From the NCBI GenBank assembly GCA_027422505.1, contig JAPQWV010000642.1, forward strand, positions 33,501 through 97,500: a DNA stretch of 64,000 bases, written 5' to 3'. Below are positions 1-13,054 of this stretch, in pieces. The notes beneath the pieces are model-generated. The model saw only the letters and a list, made by a program, of their open reading frames with translations. It searched no databases and was not told the origin of the DNA. The first letter of the stretch is position 1; each line of letters starts with the position of its first letter. The stretch comes from Craterostigma plantagineum. Its lineage: Eukaryota; Streptophyta; Magnoliopsida; Lamiales; Linderniaceae. The position numbers were made by a program, and so were the translations under genes.

Positions 1-3000
1 AATTCAAATGACACGTCGGGTCAGCTACTTGTTCATGAGCAATTAAATGGGGACAATTATGCGACGTGGAGCAGAGCGATGCTAATAGCTCTCATAGGAA
101 GAAACAAAGAGGGGTTCGTTAACGGAGATTTACAGCCCCCTGTTGCAAATCCTCAGGATGAAATTGGCGCGCAAAATCAGCTTAGTGCTTGGAAGAGAAA
201 TAACAATGTGGTTATTTCTTGGATCATCAATGCGGTCTCGAAGGAAATTTCGGCGAGTATTCTTTATAGCTCCTCAGCGAGGGAGGTCTGGGTAGATCTT
301 CAGGAGCGATTTGGACAGTCCAATAAACCAAGAATTTTCCAGCTCAAGAAAGATCTGTTCAATCTCAGCCAGGGTACCAATTCTGTCTCAGTTTACTATA
401 CCAGATTGAAGACCTTATGGGATGAGTTGGCGAATTACAGACCATCGTGCCAATGCACCTGTGGTGGTATAAAAGAGATGAAGGCCTTCCTTGATGAAGA
501 ATATGTTCTCACATTTCTAATGGGACTCAATGAATCATATTCACAGATTAGAGGTCAAATATTGCTTATGGATCCTCTACCCACTGTTAGTAAGGTGTTC
601 TCTCTCATTACTCAAGAAGAGAGGCAAAGAAACATGGGGACGAGTCATATCAGGACAGGGGATGACCAATTTGGTAGCATGGCAATGATGACAGCAAAGG
701 CTGATCAAGAGAGTACCAAGAAATCTATTTTTAACTACAGAAAAGATTCCACAAGACCAGTTTGTACACACTGCCATAAAAGAGGTCACACGGTTGAAAC
801 TTGTTACCAGATACATGGATTTCCTCCCGGATTCAAGCAGTTTCAGAGACTCAAATCAGCCAGGATGAACTCCATTCAGGTAACTCATACCAATGGAGCA
901 GCCCAGCAAAATTCCCAGTCAGGCTCAGGACTTCTCTCTGCTAAGGAACCTCTAGTCAGGGTGCAAATGACCACCTCTCAGCTACAGAGCTTGAAGGCAT
1001 TGTTCGGTCAATCAACAGAGGGAGTGGAGTCAGACACGGGTGAGTCTGGGCAGTGTGCAGACAAAGGGGCAGGTACGTGTCTTTCCTTCAATTTACCTGA
1101 ATTATCAGACTCAAGAATTTGGTTAATAGATTCAGGTGCAACGAGGCACGTGTGTGGAAATCTCAACCTGCTTTCTAACTTACATGAAATAGAAGAATCA
1201 CATGTAGTTCTACCAGATAATTCAGTCATAAAAGTCAATAAGGCAGGCACTTTCACGGTTAATAGGCACATCATTTTAACTGATGTATTAGCAGTCCCAG
1301 AATTTCGTTTTAACTTGATATCAGTGAGTTGCTTGGTTGATAAGATAAACTGCAAATTCCTCTTTGGAGCTAATGGTTTTGAGGTGCAGGATCATTCCCA
1401 GCAAATGATTGGCAAGGGTAGAAAGGTTGCCGGCCTATACACCTTGCAAGCTGATCAGTTTTCTAGCAGGAATAATACAGTTTCTGACAGAAATGACATT
1501 GTTTTTCTTAATAAGTATTCTCATGATTTGTGGCATAGGAGGCTAGGCCATCCATCTGCGAAAGTTCTTGAACTACTTAAGGGCTCTGTTAGGCATTTAG
1601 ACAGTCTTGATGGTACCTTCTGTAAGATCTGCCCTATAGCAAAGCAGAGAAGAAATGCTTTTCCAAACAATAATAAGACTTCTTGTTCACCTTTTGATCT
1701 AGTGCATTGCGACATATGGGGTCCTTTTCACGTTCCTTCTCATTTAGGCCATCAATACTTCATAACCATAGTGGATGACTATTCTAGATTCACTTGGTTA
1801 TTCATGATAAAACAGAAATCTGAAGCTAAGGTAGTAATCCCTTTTTTCATAGCATTTGCTGAAACACATTTTAGGCAGAAAATTAAGGTTCTACGGACTG
1901 ACAATGCAAAGGAATTTGTTATGGCTGATCTCTTCAGAGAAAAGGGTATAATACATCACCTTTCATGTGTCCAAACTCCGCAACAAAACTCGATTGTTGA
2001 AAGAAAACATCAACACCTTTTAAACGTAGCTAGGTCTCTTTTTTTCATGTCTGGTATTCCCATTACATATTGGTCCGAATGTGTGTTGACGGCTGCTTAT
2101 CTTATTAATAGAACTCCATCAATTAGCCTGTATAATAAAAGTCCCTTTCAGCTGTTGTATCAAAAACCAGTAGATTATCATATGCTACGAGTGTTCGGCT
2201 CTTTGTGTTTTTGCTCCACCCTTGCTGCAGGTAGAAAGAAGTTCGATCCACGGGCTAGGGAGTGTGTGTTTATTGGATATCCAAATGGGATGAAGGGGTA
2301 TAAGGTTATGGACTTGAAGACTAGGGAAATTTTTGTTTCACGAGACATCAGTTTCCAGGAAAATGATTTCCCATTCAAGAGCAGTGAGCTGTCCAGTCTA
2401 GCCACAGAAGATCCTTTCCCCTCTTGTGTCTTGCCAAGGACATTGGATATACCCTCTACAACAGAGCAGGAATCACCTCATCACAATGGAGATGCTCATA
2501 CCTGGACAGACTCACCTAATCACAATGAAGCTGCCCACACCTGGACAGACTCGGCAGAACCAGCAACAGATAGCTCAGCAGATACAACTTATGCTGCAGA
2601 TGATCAACCTTGTCAACAGCCTGAGCATAGAAGATCAGGCAGAGAATATAGGAGACCACCCTATTTGAGAGACTATCACTGCAATAAGGTGGATAGCAGA
2701 AAGGATTTATACCCTATCTCTGGGATGCTTTCCTATCAGCTTTTCTCAGATCAGTATCAGTCATTTGTTAGCAGCATTTCAGTTGCAAAGGAGCCAAGGA
2801 GTTTTGTTCAAGCATCTCAGTCTGAGAAGTGGGTGCATGCTATGAATGAAGAGTTTGCAGCTCTTGAAGAAAACAACACATGGTCACTCCAGCCACTACC
2901 AGAAGGAAAAACTGCAATCGGATGTCGATGGGTATACAAATTAAAGTATAACTCCGAGGGCCATATTGAGAAGCATAAAGCCCGTCTGGTCGCCAAAGGA

Positions 3001-4425
3001 TACGATCAGAGAGAGGGGGTGGACTATATAGACACCTTTGCCCCCGTCGCCAAATCAAATACCATCAAAATAGTGCTTACACTGGCAGCCAAGCATGACT
3101 GGAACTTGATGCAGTTGGATGTGAATAATGCGTTCTTGAATGGTGAGTTGACTGAAGAAGTCTACATGGAGCTTCCACAAGGATATTACAGTACTTATGA
3201 CAGAACAGGGCCCGCCAGAATAGTCTGCAAACTCCACAAATCCATTTATGGTCTCAAGCAAGCTTCGCGACAATGGAATCGAAAGTTCACTGAAGCTGTG
3301 AAGATGTTTGGTTTTCATCAAACTCATTCTGATCATACCTTATTTATCAGAGGTCGGGGAGAAAGATTGGTTGTCCTTCTCGTCTACGTGGACGACATTA
3401 TCTTAGCAGGGCCTGCACTTGATTCAATACAGGAGGTTAAGGACTTTCTGAACCACAGTTTTAAAATCAGAGACTTGGGGGAGTTGCGATACTTCCTTGG
3501 CATAGAGGTAGCTCGAAGTAAAGGTGGGATTTACATCAACCAACGACAGTACACATTGCAGCTCCTCGAAGATACTGGTTACCTGGGGTCAAAACCTCTG
3601 ACAACTCCCATGAATCCAGCAGAGAAGCTCACAGCATCAGATGGCGAATTGTTAGAGGAACCATTCAGGTATAGAAGATTGATTGGCCGGCTGCTCTACC
3701 TCACTTTCACTCGCCCAGATATCGCCTTCGCCGTCCACAAGCTGAGTCAATACATCTCAGCTCCTCGAACAGGACATTTAATGGCTGCCCACCACTTGCT
3801 CCGATACTTGAAGGCATCACCCGGGCAGGGCATTCTCTTGAGATCAACCTTGAATTTACATCTCACAGGTTTCTCTGATGCCGATTGGGGCTCGTGTAAG
3901 GACTCTAGGAAATCAGTCACCGGCTATTGTTCATTCTTGGGAGATGCTCTGATCACGTGGAAAGCCAAGAAGCAGCCCACAGTCTCACGCTCTTCCACGG
4001 AGGCTGAATACAGGGCTTTAGGCGCCACGGTGGCAGAGATAATTTGGATCAAGCAGCTTCTAACTGAGTTGGGTGTGACACTCCCTCATACGCCTGTTGT
4101 CTATTGTGATAATCTTTCGGCTCTCAAGCTTGCTTCCAATCCAAAATTCCATGAGCGCTCGAAGCATATCGAGATCGACTGCCACTTTGTTCGCGACCAT
4201 GTGTCACAGGGCACTATCAAACTACTGCCCATTAAGTCAGAAGATCAACTCGCTGACCTCCTTACAAAACCACTCACAGGTCCTTTGTTGCAACGTTTCT
4301 TGCTCAAGATGTCTGCCATTAATTTGTGCCATCCATCTTGCGGGGGGCTATTGAAGATTACTTGCAATGAAGAAGATGAGAAGGCGCGTTATCGAAGCAA
4401 ACTCATAAAAGATTCAGCCGAGTAG
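1..4425 (+). mobile_element. Ty1/copia retrotransposon gag-pol polyprotein (5' partial)
   Basis: One uninterrupted frame runs from the left edge to TAG at 4423-4425. It is open upstream of the first internal ATG (79), so the element starts outside the window. Domain order from Met79: UBN2-type gag (about residues 1-200); CCHC zinc knuckle (C-x2-C-x4-H-x4-C, about 229-242); aspartic protease with DSGAT (about 352); GAG-pre-integrase HRRLGHPS (about 484); integrase core (about 540-700); reverse transcriptase with YVDD (about 1103); RNase H with DADWG (about 1267). Integrase lying before reverse transcriptase defines Ty1/copia rather than gypsy. The frame has no stop or shift over 1448 residues, so the copy is probably young. 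The 5' LTR and primer-binding site are not in view. Confidence 0.96.
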
Positions 4426-4905
4426 AGAAAGGCCACTGTTGAAGGTCACGGCCTGCGACCTGAGGAGTCACGGCCGTGACATCATGGACTGCTGCCTACT
4501 GCCGATGGTCACGGCCTTCGACCTGAGGAGTCACGGCCGTGACATCATGGACTGCTGCCTACTGCCGATGGTCACGACCTTCGACCTGAGGAGTCACGGC
4601 CATGACCACTTATCAAGTTGCATCTGCCATCGACGATTTTCTCAACAGCTGGGTTGGTTTTGGCGCGCACTGTAGCTATTTTAAAGCCCGTCGTCTTCAT
4701 CTCATTCTCTGTAATTTTCTCTGCAACTTGTAATCTGTAAAATCAGATCCACTGAGTGATAGTAAAAGGATCATTGATCGTGGATGTAGGATTCAATTAA
4801 GAATCTGAACCACGTTAAGTGCTGCGTCTTTCAATTTCTGTTTTGCAATTTGATAGCTCTCTCTGAGCTTTTGTTCTCCTCTTGGGTTATAAGCACAGAC
4901 TCAAC
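4342..4905 (+). repeat. Probable 3' LTR / untranslated tail of the copia element
   Basis: A six-G purine tract (4342-4347) followed by CTATTGAAG looks like the polypurine tract and LTR start seen in plant copia elements, so the LTR would overlap the end of pol. Downstream are a TATA-like TATTTTAAAG (about 4677) and the motif GTGGATGTAGGATTCA...GAACCACGTTAA (about 4781-4817), a hairpin common in plant copia LTRs. The 3' boundary is not defined because the partner LTR lies outside the window. A pyrimidine-rich stretch follows at about 4910. Confidence 0.55.
4444..4606 (+). repeat. 63-bp tandem repeat (2.6 copies) with palindromic cores
   Basis: Copies start at 4444, 4507 and 4570, an exact 63-bp period; the third is truncated. 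Each of the first two contains the perfect 14-bp palindrome GTCACGGCCGTGAC; the third carries one change (GTCACGGCCATGAC). Because 63 is divisible by three, a frame stays open through the array, but there is no sign that it is translated. It lies in the probable U3 region of the LTR, where repeats often act as enhancer-like elements; that role is inferred. Confidence 0.9.
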
Positions 4906-5164
4906 TCCTAATTTTCTTTTCTTTTCTTTTTTTCTTTGGAACTATATACTTATGATCAACTAAGAAATGGCCGAGCTAAAGAATAATGGAGTTTGTGTTT
5001 CTCATTCGAATAAGAGATCAAAGAGCAACGAATTCACCAGGAAATGCGCTGCTTTGGTTAAAGAACAAAGAGCTCGAATCTACATTCTTCGACGGTGTGC
5101 CACCATTCTTCTGTGTTCGTATATCGAAACAGATGATTATTGATTCCAATTGCTTCTCCTCGAA

Positions 5165-5198
<34 letters not shown>

Positions 5199-6021
5199 GT
5201 ATAATAAAACTTCTACAATGGCATACAGTTAAACCTTATGTTGATTCCCCGTTATCTCGAACAAATGTCTGTCTCTAGGAAGCATACATCGTTATTGATG
5301 ATAAGCAAGCGAAGTGGTGGATATCATTCGACTGTCGGCGTTTTTTGCCCTAGGGTTTTTTCACGTTCTTTCGGAAAAGGTGATGCTTGTGTACGTAGTC
5401 AATTTTTATTGGAGGCATTATTATGATTCCATTTACGATGAATGCTGAGGTACTTCGACGAAGACTTTACTAACCCGTGGAGGCTAATGAAGGAATTTCG
5501 TGTATAGGGTTTAATTTTCGACCTTGCATTTGACATCGTCTCTTTGTAATATAGTCGAACTGTGATCAAATAAATCGGAGGTATCGGGATCTTAAGATGT
5601 ATTATGTATGTTTTCAATATATAAACACGTGTGTGTGTTATATGGTATACGAATATCGTAACCCATAATATTCTTTCTTCCCCAAAGATCGAGAGATAAT
5701 ATCATAGTTATGCCGTACAATTCGAACTAGCTTTTTTGGAAATAACAAGAAACTTACGAATGTGATAATAAACCTTTCCGTAATTCATGCCAAAAACTAG
5801 CACTACATAAGTTATTTTTATTTTTATTTTTGGCAGCGAGTCGAAATATATACCGTCTTCTTCGGCTAGCTTCACATTGAGAGCCTCCTTAAGCCAATAT
5901 TGCCCCTTTCTTCGGTAAGTTCCATCACACCAACCCCACGAATTTAAAAAATAAAAATAAAAATTACGCGTAGTATTAACGCATCGCAAAATAGTACGCC
6001 GAACCCATGATGTGTTTGCAT
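4906..6021. other. Intergenic, no gene recognised
   Basis: Between the retrotransposon tail and the CAX stop codon I find no convincing coding exon. It holds a (CA)n microsatellite at about 5166-5191 running into ATATATATG, and short open frames without domains. The part nearest 6022 is presumably 3' UTR of the CAX gene on the minus strand. Confidence 0.6.
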
Positions 6022-8257
6022 TCAATCATCATCTGCAAAAAAAAAAAAAAGGAGCAGCATCGAAAAAATAATATATTGAGGTCGAGTAATTTCATCTTTG
6101 GTTACCATTTTTACGTATATCGAGACTAACCTGTCGATGGATCGACATGAACGAAGAAGCTAGCGGCTACTATTACATAGCACAAGATGAGCATAAGGCC
6201 TTTGAAGTAATTCGATTGACCTTCCTGCAATAAGTAAAGGAATTCACGCTTTTCAGTTCGGCGATAAAAAAGTTTTGTAAGAAAAAAGCGCCGTAAAATA
6301 CGAACCTGAAGCATAAATGCTACGACCAACACTGTTATGAACAAAGTAGCAGTTTCGAAGAGCTGAAAATTCAGATCCATAGGCTTTCCCATGAACCACC
6401 CAACGATTACGCAAAATGGAATCTGCGAGCATCACACATCAAGTAGCTAATTTTTGTAAGAAATTTTCGTTCGTAGCGTTTTCTGGGCGATAAAGAATCG
6501 CTAGCCTACTTACCACGAACATAGATATCTGCGTCGAAGAGCCTATCGCAACTCCAAGAGTGATATCCTGGGAAGAAAAATAATCAAGATTGGAATGGAA
6601 CTTAAAATACGACGATTCGAAACGAATCGACCGTAATAATGTATTCGGTAATATTCGAAATGCTCACAAGCTTGTCTTTCATTGCGAACATTATGGCGCT
6701 CGCATGCTCAGCAGCGTTTCCCACGATAGGCAGCAAAATGACGCTGATAAAAGCAATGGGCATGTTCATCGAATCAGACGCTCCCTGAAAATCTCAATAA
6801 TAAGCTAAGACTATCAAAATAATGGGGCATAATGTTCTTCAATTTATGGTGTTTTTCGTATAGAAAATTTTACCTGTATTGCATCGACGAGATATCCAGA
6901 TAATACTGATATCCACAGCGTCAAAATAGCGAGCCAAACTATAGCTTCCCAGTGCGTAATCTCAGGCACCTCATCGTCTTCACCTCCTTCCTCGTTGTTC
7001 TCCCTTTCCTACATAAAATGGCGGGATGTAGTAACAGGAATCAGAAAACTGAAACAATTCTCAAATACAAGAAAGTGGGATATATTGAAATATTGTCAAG
7101 TCGGTTTTAGTAGAGAACAGAAACCTCATCGAGGGAGCTATACAGAGTTTTTTGACTCTTGAGCTGAAAGAAAAGGTAGCTTGCATAAGCAATGAGCATT
7201 ATGCAGCTGCTGACTCGTGAAAGAGCGATCTCAGATTTCCCTTTGTGTAGTTCGGTGTGCGTAAAGTGCAAAACTGCGGGGAGCAATATGCCCATAACAG
7301 CCATTAGTAGTAAACCAGAGTTAACGACAGCAGTGGCCTGAAAATTAAATCAAGAAACGTGTTAAAAGGGTATTTCTTGAAAACGAAGCGTGAAATTCTT
7401 ATTACATTAAGCCATCAGTGTTATTACCTGATTGAACTTCTGTACTTTATGGCGATGAATAAGCCCGCCGCTGAAGAAAGCGCACCCGAGAACTAGAAGC
7501 ATGTTTGATAATATCGAACCGAGCAGCGACTGCTGAACGACTCTGATCATACCATTTTTCAAGGCGTACATAGAGATTATCATCTCAGTTGCATTACCGA
7601 ATGTTGCATTCAATAGGCCGCCGACTGATGATAGAACATGAACGGTTTAGGGTCAGAAATAATTGTTTTTTTAAAGACAATTACGTATTTGTAACTAAAA
7701 AGGTGCAAATTCTGAGTTACCTGTAGGGCCTGTGCAAAACGAAAGTTGCCTGAAAACAAGATTTATCAGAAAATACTTTAGATGCTTCAACCTTCCTAAG
7801 AAAGAGGTAACATTTAACCATTTTGTAAAGAGAGGGTGCTTACTCGGTAGCATAACCGAGGCGCTCTGCTAAAGGAGTAATTCCGAGTAAGCTGAAAAAG
7901 AAAACCCATCCCTAGAATTTCATTTTATACGTATGTCAAGACACACGGCACAATTGTATTGCAATAAAAAGTAAAAAAAAAAAAATCTTGAATTCTTACA
8001 TGCTTATTGGTGAGATAATGCAGAACGATCGCAAGAGGACCGAAGGGCAGCAAAACGTTGATTTTTGCTTTTATTAAGACGATATATATACTTCTCAGAA
8101 CATTGGCGTGCACCAATGGAGTCGACGAAGGCTTTGAATGTGGCAAGACGTGAGACGTTTCGAAGCTTGAAAACTGCTTTTTACTTGACGAGTTAGATGG
8201 GCTTAACGCTGTCTCTTCATCACATGCGAGGACTATCTTCTCTTCTACAGATCCCAT
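6022..8257 (-). CDS. Vacuolar cation/proton exchanger, CAX2/CAX5 type
   Basis: Eleven coding exons: 8000-8257, 7844-7911, 7721-7749, 7428-7624, 7125-7337, 6874-7008, 6668-6784, 6514-6567, 6306-6422, 6131-6224 and 6022-6032. Together they give 430 residues with all phases consistent and GT-AG borders. CAX proteins use the vacuolar proton gradient to load Ca2+, Mn2+ and other metals into the vacuole. Both conserved Na/Ca-exchanger repeats are present: [13 protein letters not shown] in exon 4 and [13 protein letters not shown] in exon 7. An acidic loop ([10 protein letters not shown], exon 6) separates the two halves, and the Ser-rich N-terminus resembles the CAX autoinhibitory region. Exons 10-11 end in ...HVDPSTDDD; without the last intron the protein would stop two residues after ST. 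Similarity is closest to the Arabidopsis CAX2/5 clade. No frame lesion was seen. Confidence 0.93.
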
Positions 8258-8365
8258 CTACAGATATAGCTAAAATTTATCAAGAAATTCATACAAGGGT
8301 CGATTTCGATCTATACCAAAAACCATAAAAAAAAATGTGTCTTTCTTGGATACAATCACACTTAC
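8258..8365 (-). other. Predicted 5' UTR intron of the CAX gene
   Basis: On the minus strand CTGTAG lies directly before the start ATG, and a good donor, AAC|GTAAGTGTG, sits at 8365. The leader is therefore probably spliced just upstream of the start codon, with a 5' UTR exon from 8366 to perhaps 8990. Inferred from splice signals only. Confidence 0.5.
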
Positions 8366-10412
8366 GTTCAAACTCAAGCAGGTCAGAAGTGGACACAAAA
8401 TCTGTACAACGTCACTGCCACAAGAAGAAGACCTCACATTATCGAATAAGGAGATAAAAATTTGATCTTTATATCAATCTCAGGAAAATTTCAAGAATTA
8501 AGCCACTTATCACGAAAGTAAAAATAGCCAATGCAGAAGATTAAATTCGTTCAACAATCAGACGAATCAACTTTCCTTACGAAGTCAGATCAGTCAACGT
8601 GAGATGGGAAACGCAGACAAGAACCAAATGCGCCAACAAATTAGGTAGAAGAAGATAAGATTCATACAACAGAGCAAGCCGTAAACACACAAAAACAAAA
8701 ATCGATGGATGATTTCTTACATCGAGTCAGGAAAGATCGAGCCTTTATTCCGCCAAAATTAGTAGAATCAAATAAAGATGCGAAACCCACAAACTATTGC
8801 CGGCCAAACAAAAAAACTGTGCCCGCTTTAACAAACTTTCGCTACGTTTGTTCGGCCAAGTAGGAAGAAGCTACAAGGACAAGACTTCTCATTTCCCACA
8901 AATCTAAGTATTTATTTCCCTGTCTATCCCTCTCGTCAAAGCGAGAAACGTTTGAAGTTGAACAAAGGAAGTTTCCGAGAAGTTACACTCCTCAAAGTGT
9001 TTCTTAATGCGCCATTTTGATTTTTGGCATATATTTTAATTTAGAAGACGGTTTTTGAATCGATGTGTAGGGATAGGGTACACATCTATTCTTTTCTTGA
9101 TAATTAATCGATTTGATTATTTCCCACTAAGCTTCATTTTGATTTGGAGAAAGATAACGGTTGAGATTATGTGAATTTGATTTACACTAGATAAGAAATC
9201 CGATTAAGATAACATTAGAGCTTTAGAGATAAGAAAACGAGTGGCAACTACATTTAATTATCGCTTACCAATTATTGAGAGTTTTAAGCAATTAAAAGGC
9301 TAATCTTTCATATTCATTTGAGAGTGGGACGAGTGGAACTACACATATGCACTTGTCGTGTCAAGTCAATTATTGGTTCTATTTTTCTCTTTTCTTTTTT
9401 CGATTTATTTCGTAATTAAAAGAAGTGTATATCTATATAACTTAAATATCAAAAGAATACAATTATCAGTTCAGTACTTTATCAGTAAAATTTTTATGTA
9501 TAACAACCTGAATAAAGTTTTACATGTAGCTACTCGTTTTACCATTTTATCACTATCTACGTGTCCTTTATAGGAATATCACGTATCATCTCACGTTTTT
9601 ATGTGATACATAATTTCAAACTATATGTGATACCTTTGTAAGCATCGTCTTAAGGTACCTAAATTTCTAATTTGATTTACCTTTTTTAGCCAAATACCTA
9701 TATTAAAAACTCATTCTATTAGGCTATGCATAAAAATCTGAAAAAATTCAGACCGGACCTGACAGTTTTTTATACAATATTTTTTTTTTTTCAGAAGTTT
9801 TTTATACAATTAGATATGTGCAAACTTCCCTTAAAAGAACTATTGGGTTTTTTAAAATAATATTAGGCCCACGTGGACAAGGCTTGAATTGCCTTGGGCT
9901 TTAACAGAAACCGCACTGCACTAAATAAATAAAATGGGCTCGTCAAACTTTAGAAATAATAGGCCCAATATATCTTCAATGTATGCGGCTGTGATAGCGT
10001 CTATATTCACCTCAAACACCTCAATGCACCTCCGCTTCTTTAGGGCTTTGACAAGTGAAAATCATCAGAAATTAATAGGAAATTTCTATTTTCACTACGC
10101 CACCGTCGTTCAATAATTGCATGCACGTTCCCACATACCCAAATAATAATAATATAACTAAAATAATAACAAATGATCGCATTAAATAAAGTGGAATAAT
10201 GTTGGATCTGACATATTTGAAAATATTATTACAAAAAGGCAAAATTTTATATCGAATAAATAGGAAATCAGTGAAAAAAAAACAAAAAGAAGAGAAAATC
10301 TGAAACGGGGAAGGGCAACTGCGTCATTATGAACCTGCCCTTAAAATAGTCCATAAATATCTCCTCGTCTCACCTATTCAATCTCAGTCTCCTCCTTCTC
10401 CAACAACTTTTG

Positions 10413-10443
<31 letters not shown>

Positions 10444-10461
10444 AAACACAAAAGATCGAAC
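8366..10461. other. Divergent intergenic region (CAX 5' UTR/promoter and PGDH promoter)
   Basis: About 2.1 kb, AT-rich, with no recognisable coding exon. It contains a palindromic G-box (CCACGTGG, core 9870-9875) next to a GGCCC element, a TATA-like CATAAATAT at about 10352 on the plus strand, and a (CA)n microsatellite at about 10413-10438 in the PGDH leader. Confidence 0.5.
9870..9875. promoter_or_regulatory. G-box (CACGTG) upstream of PGDH
   Basis: The palindrome CACGTG, in context CCACGTGG, lies 587 bp before the PGDH start and immediately follows a GGCC element. G-boxes bind bZIP and bHLH factors in light- and ABA-responsive plant promoters. Function here is inferred from the motif alone. 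Confidence 0.35.
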
Positions 10462-13054
10462 ATGGCTGCTTCGTCCGCGACAACCTCGATTTCCTTGACA
10501 AGGAATCAGCCGCCGACGTCAATCCCTCCGAGGAACAATCCGAGTAAAGTTTCGTTTTCCAATTCCTCCATTTCACTCCGAAAACTGCCGACGGCCGACG
10601 TAAAGCAGAGCCGAGCGCAACGTAGCCACATTGTCAGCGTCCTCAAGACCGTCGAACAGCCGTCATCTTCCCCGGCAGCCTCAGATCCGACCGCCAAGAA
10701 GCTCCGGCCGACGATCCTCGTGTCCGAGAAGCTCGGCCAGGCCGGGCTCGATCTGCTACGGACCTTCGGCGACGTGGAGTGCCTCTACGACCTCTCCGCC
10801 GAGCAGCTATGCGAGAGGATCTCGCAGTTCGACGCGTTGATCGTCCGAAGCGGCACCAAGGTGACGAGGCAGGTGTTCGAGGCGGCGAAGGGGAAGCTGA
10901 AGGTGGTTGGACGCGCCGGCGTGGGGATCGACAACGTGGATCTGAACGCCGCGACGGAGTTCGGATGCTTGGTGGTCAACGCGCCGACGGCTAACACCAT
11001 CGCCGCCGCCGAGCACGGGATCGCTTTGCTGGCCGCCATGGCGAGGAACGTGGCGCAATCTGATGCGTCCATGAAAGCTGGTATGTGAATGCGTGCTAAG
11101 ATTTGATACTATTTTTGTCCTCGTTGTGCGAATCTGTGCCTTTCACTAGGTGATTTGTGGTCTTCATCTGTCTTGTTTATGTTTTGCTTCTGACAAAAGA
11201 AATATCTATTGCTGATAATGAATCCATTTGCAATGTAAAATGATCCATTTTGTGGAATGAGTAAAATCAAATGGAGTAAACGTGTAAACATAATGGAAAT
11301 ATAATATTCATTTTGATCTAGACCTCTTGCCTCCTATTCTCTCAGTAATTATCCCTATGAAAGTTGAAACATTAAAACTCCTTGGTTACTTCAGAGGAAA
11401 GGAGAAAAGGTAGCGGTGTATTCATATCCTTCTTTGTTCAAATCCTTACAGGAAAGTGGCTGAGAAACAAGTACGTTGGAGTTTCGCTTGTGAACAAGAC
11501 ACTTGCCGTCATGGGATTTGGTAAAGTTGGTTCCGAGGTTGCGAGGCGTGCGAAGGGTCTCGGGATGCAAGTAATAGCCCACGACCCTTATGCCCCCGCT
11601 GATCGAGCACGTGCCCTTGGCGTCGAATTGGTCTCTTTTGAGAAAGCCATTTCGACGGCAGACTTCATCTCTCTCCACATGCCTCTCACTCCTACGACTA
11701 AGAAGATCTTCAACGACGAAACCTTTGGTAAGATGAAGAATGGAGCTCGCATCATCAACGTTGCTCGTGGTGGCGTGATCGATGAAGATGCTCTGGTGAG
11801 GGCGCTTGACAGTGGCAAAGTTGCCCAGGTACTGACAGTACAATGTTGTCTCTGTCCCTCCCTTCCTTCCCAGAAATGGGCTTGATAATTTCTTGGGTCT
11901 CTGTAATAGGCAGCGCTTGATGTCTTCAATGAAGAGCCTCCATCAAAGGACAACAAACTGGTACAGCATGAGAATGTCATAGCTACACCTCATCTTGGAG
12001 CAAGCACAAAAGAAGCCCAGGTATATTGATACTTCATTTTCTCAAAAAATTAATGACTGGCAGGACTTCTTTTGCTTCTTACAGCATAAACTCTTCCCAA
12101 ATGTAATATTACAGGAAGGAGTTGCAGTCGAAATTGCAGAGGCAGTTGTAGGTGCTCTGAAAGGTGAACTCTCTGCAACTGCTGTGAACGCTCCCATGGT
12201 ACCTCCAGAGGTAATAAACTTTATCTAATTTATTACAATAATGATTTTTATCGACGAACTTTCGATATGACAAACAGATTTAGTAAGCTAGTTACAAACA
12301 GTAACAGGGTAGTTCCTTAAGGTAATAACATACACTCACGCCTTTTTCCAACCATGATTCTTTACGTTAACCCCACAAGGTTTTGTCCGAGCTGGCTCCA
12401 TACGTCGCCCTAGCCGAGAAGCTCGGGCGCCTAGCCGTGCAATTGGTGGCGGGAGGCAAAGGGATCCAATCCGTGAAGGTTGTCTACGCCTCAGCTCGAA
12501 GTACAGACAACCTCGACACAAGACTCCTCCGTGCGATGATCACAAAGGGCATCATCGAGCCCATTTCAGACGCGCACATCAACCTCGTCAACGCCGACTT
12601 CACCGCAAAGAGGAAGGGCCTAAAGTTCAGCGAGGAAAGGATCATAACCGACTCTTCTCCCGAGAACCCCTTGGACTCCATTCAGGTCCAAATCAGCAAC
12701 GTGGAGTCGAAGTTCGAAAGCGCCCTTTCGGACAATGGGAATATAAGCGTGGAAGGAAAGGTAAAGTACGGATTACCCCTTCTTACCAAGGTGGGCACGT
12801 TCGGCGTCGACGTGAGCTTGGAGGGCAATTTGGTACTTTGCCGCCAGGTGGATCAGCCTGGGATGATTGGCAAAGTTGGGAACATCCTCGGAGAGAGTAA
12901 TGTGAACGTGAGCTTCATGAGCGTGGGGAGGACGACGACTAAGGGTAAAAAGGCTATTATGGCTATTGGGGTCGACGAAGTTCCCGACAAGGAAACGCTG
13001 AAGAAGATCGGGCAGGTGCCCAACGTCGAAGAGTTTGTGTTTCTTGATCTCTGA
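10462..13054 (+). CDS. PGDH: D-3-phosphoglycerate dehydrogenase, chloroplastic (PGDH)
   Basis: Five exons: 10462-11080, 11452-11828, 11910-12020, 12115-12210 and 12380-13054, giving 625 residues, all phases consistent. The enzyme oxidises 3-phosphoglycerate to 3-phosphohydroxypyruvate with NAD+, the first step of the plastid phosphorylated serine pathway. The Ser/Thr/Arg-rich first 75 residues look like a transit peptide. Then come the 2-hydroxyacid dehydrogenase catalytic domain ([17 protein letters not shown]), the Rossmann fold ([14 protein letters not shown]), active-site segments [13 protein letters not shown] and TPHLGAST with the catalytic His, an intervening domain in exon 5, and a C-terminal ACT domain ([16 protein letters not shown]) typical of the long form. 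The start is the first ATG after a (CA)n leader. Exon 1 is markedly GC-rich compared with its flanks. Confidence 0.97.

Noticed and set aside
4439..4675. 78-codon frame with 21-residue repeats after the retrotransposon
   Set aside because: It is the 63-bp tandem repeat read in one frame; no start context or known protein.
10506..11072. Overlapping open frames on both strands of PGDH exon 1
   Set aside because: They arise from the high GC content of the exon; the PGDH frame has clear domain matches.
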